10,885 nucleotides of DNA, taken from assembly GCA_009837685.1 (NCBI GenBank), contig VXTA01000090.1, positions 1 through 10,885 of the forward strand, read 5' to 3'. Position numbers and translations under genes: made by a program. Position 1 is the first letter of the stretch. The number at the start of each line of letters is the position of its first letter. Below are positions 6,452-10,885 of this stretch, piece after piece. Under the pieces are notes generated by a model. It saw nothing but the letters and a program-made list of their open reading frames with translations. It made no database searches and had not been told where the DNA came from. The DNA is from Chloroflexota bacterium. Lineage in GTDB: Bacteria; Chloroflexota; Dehalococcoidia; Lucifugimonadales; Lucifugimonadaceae.

Positions 6452-8187
6452 ACTAAAACTTTTCCTTTCTCGGTTCTCAACTCGGCGACTCGAGCCGCGA
6501 TGCGGTCAACCAGAGTCGCCGGTTTGAATGGCAGTCCAGTGTACTGCGTAACTGATTCTGCTCGATAACCGTGTTGGCGAAGCACCGCCGACCATTGTCC
6601 CATGTAGTTGAGTTCAGGCACGATAACTATATTCGCCCGTTCCAGCGCCGCCTTCATTTCATCAGGCAACGGGTTAAGCGCCATCGAGTACAACCAACCG
6701 ACATCAACGCCGTCAGCTTTTAGTCTCTCGTACGCCTCGCGCGCCGGTCCTTTGGAGGAGCCCCACGACATGATCATCGCGGTTGCGCCTTCATCCTCGA
6801 TCTCGATGTGAGCGTCGTTGAGAAGACCCATCTTCTTGAAGCGTCGCTCTGTCAATCGGATGTGATGACGCGGAAGATGCGTGGTGTCGCCGATTTCATC
6901 GTGTTCCGAACCGTTCGCCACATAGGCGCCCGGACCTCCGGGTATGGGCATCGGTGACAAACCGTTTTCGCCCCACGACTCGTAGCGAGCATATCCGTTG
7001 CTGCCGTTGTAGACGGAGCGAGTTTCGACATTCACAGCATCGAGGTCAGGCTTTCGGATGTTTTCGCCCTTCTCGGCTTGTCCGAACTCGCTCATCACGA
7101 TAATCGGGCCTTGATAGCGTTCCGCCCAATTGACCGCTAGCGCTCCCGCCTCGAAACACTCTTCAACTGATCCAGGAGCCAAGATTGGAACTGTCATGTC
7201 CCCATGTCCGGGATGGAGACACGTCATCAGATCGCTTTGCTCAGATTTTGTCGGCAAACCCGTCGAAGGTCCGCCACGCTGGACATCCACCACCACGCAA
7301 GGAATCTCCGCCATCCAGGCTAATCCTAGTCCCTCACCCATCAACGACAATCCTGGACCCGCGGTCGCGGTCATCGACTTCTTGCCCGCATAGCCAGCAC
7401 CCACTATTGCGCTGATCGCCTCAATCTCGGAGGAAACTTGGTGCGCAAATCTGCCTTGTCCGACGAGGTTTTGCTCCATCCAGACCAGTATCGTCGTCGC
7501 TGGAGATATCGGGTAACCGACGTAGAAGTCTACCCCGGCCGTCACTGCGCCAAGCGCCAAAGCGGCGTTGCCCGTGATCATTATCTGCTCGTAATCCGGT
7601 GGGCTCGGAGGAGCCAACGTGCCAACTGAGAACCCGCTGTTCGCTGCAACGTCCGCACCCAATCGAATCGCCTTCTTGTTGGATTCGATGATCTCATCGT
7701 CGCCAGGGCGTCCACGAGTGAATCGGGCGGTTATAAATGCGTCGATCTCTTCGAGTGAAAAACCGATGAGGTGCGCGACCGCGCCGATAGTAACCATGTT
7801 GGCGGCGCGCGTGTTGCCAGTTGACTTGGCGAGTTCGTCGGCATCGATCCCGAAATACTGCCCGCCTCCAGGTAGCTGAAATTCGCCGGAATTGTAGATT
7901 GCTACGCCGTTATCGGAAAGGTCTTCTCGGTGGTTGTTGTACGCGTACTCGTCTAACGAAACTAGCACGTCGACCGAGTCGCCTGAACTCAAGACTGGAG
8001 AAGTGGAAATGCGAACCTGCGATGAGGCGGGGCCTCCCATGATTTGCGACGGGAATGTCGAGAATGTCGAGACGTAATATCCAGCGTTTGCCGCCGCCCT
8101 AGCCATAGCGTCAGCTGAGGTAACTAGTCCCTGTCCGCCTTCACCGGCGAACCGAATTACGAAGTCCTGGCTATGATTCTCCGACAT
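6448..8187 (-). CDS. korA: 2-oxoacid:ferredoxin oxidoreductase alpha subunit, gamma-alpha fusion
   Basis: The protein has 579 residues from the ATG at 8185-8187. An 11-codon longer form from a TTG at 8218-8220 is possible but less likely. The N-terminal part (about 8-190) is the gamma domain, beginning VIRFAGEGGQGLVTSA. The rest is the alpha domain with GYPISPAT (about 224-231), the TAGPGLSLMGEGLG segment, and QRGGPSTGLPTKSEQSDL, all hallmarks of KorA. Fusion of gamma and alpha is normal for the two-subunit KorAB class. The enzyme is cytoplasmic and feeds electrons to ferredoxin. The stop overlaps the korB start, so the two are translationally coupled. A GGGAGTGAG stretch lies about 12 bases before the ATG. 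No separate ferredoxin-like delta subunit is encoded nearby, as expected for this class. Confidence 0.93.
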   Translation of the reverse strand: MSENHSQDFVIRFAGEGGQGLVTSADAMARAAANAGYYVSTFSTFPSQIMGGPASSQVRISTSPVLSSGDSVDVLVSLDEYAYNNHREDLSDNGVAIYNSGEFQLPGGGQYFGIDADELAKSTGNTRAANMVTIGAVAHLIGFSLEEIDAFITARFTRGRPGDDEIIESNKKAIRLGADVAANSGFSVGTLAPPSPPDYEQIMITGNAALALGAVTAGVDFYVGYPISPATTILVWMEQNLVGQGRFAHQVSSEIEAISAIVGAGYAGKKSMTATAGPGLSLMGEGLGLAWMAEIPCVVVDVQRGGPSTGLPTKSEQSDLMTCLHPGHGDMTVPILAPGSVEECFEAGALAVNWAERYQGPIIVMSEFGQAEKGENIRKPDLDAVNVETRSVYNGSNGYARYESWGENGLSPMPIPGGPGAYVANGSEHDEIGDTTHLPRHHIRLTERRFKKMGLLNDAHIEIEDEGATAMIMSWGSSKGPAREAYERLKADGVDVGWLYSMALNPLPDEMKAALERANIVIVPELNYMGQWSAVLRQHGYRAESVTQYTGLPFKPATLVDRIAARVAELRTEKGKVLV

Positions 8188-8383
8188 ATTTCGTGAAAAC
8201 TCACTCCCTATTTGCGCCAAACCAATGCGTCGTACGTCATAAATGTCGCATCGGATTCAAAGCGCGGCTATTCGGGCTCCTTTATCGTAATGATACCCCT
8301 TACCCATCTCACAAAAGGTTTGTGTTCTCACCCAATAATCATCTGTCGTTTACAATCCCCTGCCAGAGTATCCAAGACTAGAA
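8188..8383. promoter_or_regulatory. Divergent intergenic region (korA / Nudix-GNAT)
   Basis: Both flanking genes read outward, so promoters for both should be here. On the plus strand TACAAT at 8351-8356 is a fair -10, placed 27 bases before the ATG at 8384, but no good -35 is seen. On the minus strand TTGTGA followed 19 bases later by TACGAT is a possible korA promoter. No riboswitch or strong operator was recognised. Confidence 0.35.
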
Positions 8384-9415
8384 ATGAACATTCTTAAACC
8401 ACGAGCGATGAAAACAGTCACGCGTTGGTCCGCTGGCGGAGTCGTGGCGCGCGCGAATGACGAAAATCGTATCGAAATCGCTCTGGTAGGCCGTTTGGGC
8501 GACAACCTTTGGGCCCTGCCAAAAGGGACGCCGGATTACGATGAGACGATAGAGGAAACCGCGATCCGTGAGGTGCAGGAAGAGACTGGCTTAGATGTCA
8601 AATTGCTCTCCTCCGTGGACGAAACCCGATACTCATTCGTGCGGTCTAAGCACAGCCGGTTAATGAGTGAACGCGATAACCCACGCGCAAACATCAAGGT
8701 CAACAAAACCGTCTATTGGTACCTCATGGAAGCATGTGGAGGTGGTTTTGAACACCACGATCATGAGTACGACGTCGCTTGCTGGGTCGACCTCGACAAG
8801 GCCCTTAAACAACTCACACACTATAGCGAAGCCAAAGTCGCCAGATCCGCGGCGCGCATCTTTCGCAAATTGAACACCTTTCAAGACACGGTCCGTCTAA
8901 AAGGTCGATTGACCACGCTACGTTCCAAACGGATGTCAGACGCTTGGAACGACTACGTATGGCGAACGGATCCTGAACTATCCGAACTCGATGCCGCCGA
9001 ACCACTGGGTCTTGCGTATGTCGACTTCGAACGGTTCTACCGGGAAGATCTGAAAAAATCCAACCGAAAGTCGTTCAAATTTGCCATCGAAGACCAAAAC
9101 GGCGTACACATCGGAAACTGCATGTGCTACGACTACAATCGGCGGCGGACGCAAGCGGAATTCGGCATCATGATTGGCGATCCTGAGTATTGGGGTAAGG
9201 GCTACGGCTCGGACGCCACGAAAACCCTTCTCTCGCATATCTTCACCAACACCGACATTCGTCGGCTGTATCTTCACACTTTGTCGACGAATCGTCGCGC
9301 CCAGCGTTCATTCGAAAACGCGGGCTTCCGCAAATACGATCACATCTGGCGCGAAGGTAAGAGCTTTGTTCAGATGGAGGTACTTGCGCACGATTGGGCA
9401 CGCGACAACGCGTGA
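8384..9415 (+). CDS. Two-domain Nudix hydrolase / GNAT acetyltransferase
   Basis: The protein has 343 residues. The N-terminal half is a Nudix domain. WSAGGVVAR opens the fold, LWALPKGTPDYDE leads in, and the Nudix box runs from Gly48 through Glu54 to REVQEETGL (62-70), with all metal-binding Glu and the Arg present. Nudix enzymes cleave nucleoside diphosphates linked to another group. The C-terminal part (about 205-335) is a RimJ-like GNAT acetyltransferase. Its acetyl-CoA loop is W-G-K-G-Y-G (270-275) after FGIMIGDPE, and it ends with NRRAQRSFENAGF. The linker region (about 165-205) is basic. Substrates of both domains are unknown. Met9 (ATG at 8408) lies right before the Nudix start and is an equally good start; neither has a clear ribosome binding site. 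No frameshift marks the junction, so it is a true fusion. Confidence 0.87.
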   Translation: MNILKPRAMKTVTRWSAGGVVARANDENRIEIALVGRLGDNLWALPKGTPDYDETIEETAIREVQEETGLDVKLLSSVDETRYSFVRSKHSRLMSERDNPRANIKVNKTVYWYLMEACGGGFEHHDHEYDVACWVDLDKALKQLTHYSEAKVARSAARIFRKLNTFQDTVRLKGRLTTLRSKRMSDAWNDYVWRTDPELSELDAAEPLGLAYVDFERFYREDLKKSNRKSFKFAIEDQNGVHIGNCMCYDYNRRRTQAEFGIMIGDPEYWGKGYGSDATKTLLSHIFTNTDIRRLYLHTLSTNRRAQRSFENAGFRKYDHIWREGKSFVQMEVLAHDWARDNA

Positions 9416-9465
9416 ACCAATCTCGCGGATATCATTCAGTCAACATTCCGCAACATCGCACAGCC

Positions 9466-9471
9466 AAGGAG
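9466..9471 (+). promoter_or_regulatory. Shine-Dalgarno AAGGAG for the ThuA-like gene
   Basis: AAGGAG sits 10 bases before the ATG at 9482. It is the clearest ribosome binding site in the window and fixes that start. It also shows that the organism uses Shine-Dalgarno signals even though several neighbouring genes lack one. Confidence 0.75.
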
Positions 9472-9481
9472 TAAACACAAG

Positions 9482-10111
9482 ATGCCGAAACTTCTACTGA
9501 TCACTGGCGGAAGCCACCCCTACGATGAGACGACACCGGTGATGAACGAGTTCCTCGCCGAAGCCGGCCACGATGTCGATGTTTCCGAATCGGCAGCGGA
9601 ACTCGAAGGTGACCTGTCGGGCTACGATGCCATCGTCCTAAATACCTTGCGCCAACCTGCCACCGAAAACGATCTTTCCGAAGCTCAACGCAATGGTTTG
9701 ATGGATTACGTCTGGACTGGCGGCGGATTGGTTTCCGTTCATATCTCGGCTGCCTCGTGCCCGGATTGGTCCGAGATGAAGAAGATGACTGGCGGAGGTT
9801 GGATACTCGGCGAAAGCTGGCACCCACCATTCGGATGGTTCCAAGTCCATCTGAGCAATAACGCCCACCCGCTCGCTAAAGACATCTCGCCGTTCTGGAC
9901 CTACGATGAGTGCTACTGCGGTCTTGACATACAACCCGACATCGACGTGTTCATGTACGGTGTCGTCGAGGAAGAGTTGAAGCCGCTCGGATGGTCGTGC
10001 AAATACGGGGAAGGCGATGTTGCAAATATCGCCCTTGGACATGCTGGGTCCAGCCAACAGCATCCAGAGTTCCAGCAGTTGATCTTAAACAGCGTCGACT
10101 ACGTCGTCTGA
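9482..10111 (+). CDS. ThuA-like domain protein (trehalose-utilization family)
   Basis: This 209-residue soluble protein has no signal peptide. The N-terminus KLLLITGGSHPYDET, the YDAIVLNTL strand and GLMDYVWTGGGLVSVHISAA match the ThuA family, which has a class I glutamine-amidotransferase-like fold. WHPPFGWFQVHL, NNAHPLAKDIS and the W-T-Y-D-E-C-Y segment are further family landmarks. The C-terminus closes with ANIALGHAG and a final helix. In rhizobia ThuA is needed for trehalose and related disaccharide use. Most family members are uncharacterised, and the nucleophile Cys of true amidotransferases is absent at the expected elbow. No ThuB-like oxidoreductase or sugar transporter is adjacent, so a sugar role is only a family-level inference. 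The gene lies 66 bp after the Nudix-GNAT gene and may be co-transcribed with it. Confidence 0.85.
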   Translation: MPKLLLITGGSHPYDETTPVMNEFLAEAGHDVDVSESAAELEGDLSGYDAIVLNTLRQPATENDLSEAQRNGLMDYVWTGGGLVSVHISAASCPDWSEMKKMTGGGWILGESWHPPFGWFQVHLSNNAHPLAKDISPFWTYDECYCGLDIQPDIDVFMYGVVEEELKPLGWSCKYGEGDVANIALGHAGSSQQHPEFQQLILNSVDYVV

Positions 10112-10125
10112 ACGCGGTGTAACCC

Positions 10126-10155
10126 GATCAATCCTGCTTCGGTGCAGGATTGATC
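10126..10155. terminator. Perfect 12-bp-stem hairpin at convergent gene ends
   Basis: gatcaatcctgc (10126-10137) and gcaggattgatc (10144-10155) are perfect complements around a 6-base loop, ttcggt. The hairpin begins 14 bases after the ThuA stop and overlaps the dehydrogenase stop codon and its last codons. It can form in transcripts from either strand and so could protect or end both messages. No U-tract follows on either strand, so it is not a classic intrinsic terminator. Confidence 0.5.
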
Positions 10156-10885
10156 AGATCCATACCGATCGTTTCCGGTACTACGCCGGCGAGCTCTTCG
10201 ACCGTCCATCGACCTTCCTTGTAGATGGATCGGTGCGACACAGGGTGGTTCATTAAACTGACTCGATTACCGGTGCAATGGAAGATGTTGCCCGACACGC
10301 CGTCGGCGGCATCGGTGCAAAGCCAAACAACCATCGGAGCAACTTGGTCCGGCTCGGAGGTGAGAATGCCTTCCTCAGGTGCCGGGAACTGTCCAGCGCG
10401 CATCGCGCGGGTCGATTCAGGAACGCTGTCGGTCATGCGCGTGCTGGCACCCGGCGAGATGATATTCGCGGTCACGTTGTATCGCGCAAGCTCTTTCGCG
10501 ACCACACGCGTGAACCCAGCGATGGCATCCTTCGCGGCTCCGTAGTTCGACTGTCCACCCTGCCCGTACAAGCCTGATACCGACGAGAACGTCACGATTC
10601 TCCCGCTCTTCTGCTCCCTGAATATCTCGGAAGCCGGTCTCACCACCGAGTACGTCCCCTTGAGGTGCACGGCGATCACATCGTCCCACTCGGCTTCCGT
10701 CATGTTGAAGATCATCCGATCGCGCAGGATCCCCGCAGGAGTAATGACAATGTCGAGACGTCCGAACTCATCAAGTGCCTGCTGAACGATATTTGCTCCG
10801 CCTTCTGCCGTCGCAACAGAGTGGTACGAAGCGGTAGCGCGACCGCCCAGTTCGCTGATCTCCTCAACCACCTGGTCGGCAGCTT
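10128..10885 (-). CDS. Short-chain dehydrogenase/reductase (5' end outside window)
   Basis: The frame is open through the right edge, so the N-terminus with the NAD(P)-binding TGxxxGxG motif is missing. About 250 residues are visible; the GTG at 10871 is internal and not a real start. The catalytic set is Ser (10581-10583), Tyr (10542-10544) and Lys (10530-10532), with the correct S-x12-Y-x3-K spacing in SSVSGLYGQGGQSNYGAAK. The AGILRDRM, EWDDVIAVHLKGT and SPGASTRMT segments and the C-terminal extension (EGRWTVEELAG) resemble FabG/HSD17B4-type 3-hydroxyacyl or 3-oxoacyl dehydrogenases. The usual NNAG motif is TPAG here (10731-10742), an unusual change at a position that helps hold the active site. 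The likely role is reversible oxidation of a hydroxyacyl or other alcohol substrate; the exact substrate is unknown. Confidence 0.88.
   Translation of the reverse strand, partial: AADQVVEEISELGGRATASYHSVATAEGGANIVQQALDEFGRLDIVITPAGILRDRMIFNMTEAEWDDVIAVHLKGTYSVVRPASEIFREQKSGRIVTFSSVSGLYGQGGQSNYGAAKDAIAGFTRVVAKELARYNVTANIISPGASTRMTDSVPESTRAMRAGQFPAPEEGILTSEPDQVAPMVVWLCTDAADGVSGNIFHCTGNRVSLMNHPVSHRSIYKEGRWTVEELAGVVPETIGMDLINPAPKQD

Noticed and set aside
8188..8220. TTG-initiated 11-codon extension of korA
   Set aside because: The added residues carry no family signal, and the ATG at 8185-8187 leads directly into the conserved gamma domain with a purine-rich stretch upstream. Kept only as an alternative start.
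8225..8251. atgcg/cgcat inverted repeat in the divergent intergenic region
   Set aside because: There are only five matching bases per arm with a 17-base gap and poor inner pairing, which is easily expected by chance.
10112..10127. Intrinsic terminator with U-tract for the ThuA-like gene
   Set aside because: No run of T follows the hairpin on either strand, so a classic terminator was not called; only the hairpin itself is reported.
1..10885. CRISPR arrays, insertion sequences, tRNA genes, defence or phage genes
   Set aside because: No regularly spaced repeats, transposase or phage motifs, terminal inverted repeats or cloverleaf-like sequences were found on reading both strands.

Overview
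This 10.9 kb window looks like a chromosomal segment of a free-living bacterium of moderate GC content. It is dense with genes, and most of them are short transcription units that switch strand. The best lineage guess is Chloroflexota (SAR202 or Dehalococcoidia type). The clues are a Cys-type (CxxxY) CcmE with an extended CcmD-like partner, a gamma-alpha fused 2-oxoacid:ferredoxin oxidoreductase, a divergent PlsY and a sulfatase. This assignment is inference from gene content only; no rRNA or other phylogenetic marker is present. No CRISPR array, insertion sequence, prophage gene, tRNA or rRNA was seen.

Left part (1-1710, + strand): the end of a System I cytochrome c maturation operon. A CcmD-like protein is translationally coupled (TGATG) to a 393-residue protein. 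That protein joins an N-terminal membrane-anchored CcmE heme-chaperone domain, with a Cys-type heme motif, to a C-terminal trypsin-like (HtrA/DegP-type) serine protease domain with an intact His-Asp-Ser triad. This fusion is the most unusual thing in the window. It suggests that periplasmic proteolysis is physically tied to heme delivery. A 288-bp convergent spacer follows, holding a long-range inverted repeat and tandem A-tracts.

Middle part (1999-8220): a minus-strand MFS exporter-like protein diverges across a 42-bp spacer with a perfect palindrome from a plus-strand PlsY-like acyltransferase carrying substituted motif residues. PlsY ends tail-to-tail with a minus-strand cytoplasmic type I sulfatase, the two stop codons sharing one CTAG. 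Upstream of the sulfatase on the same strand is a coupled korA-korB pair. It encodes a ferredoxin-dependent 2-oxoacid oxidoreductase, probably 2-oxoglutarate synthase, for carbon metabolism that reduces ferredoxin.

Right part (8221-10885): a divergent intergenic region leads to a plus-strand Nudix-GNAT two-domain protein and then a ThuA-like protein with a good ribosome binding site. The ThuA gene converges on a minus-strand short-chain dehydrogenase that runs off the right edge. A perfect 12-bp-stem hairpin overlaps the dehydrogenase stop codon. The ThuA protein, sulfatase and dehydrogenase fit a heterotroph degrading sugars or other organic matter, but nothing here proves that they share a pathway.
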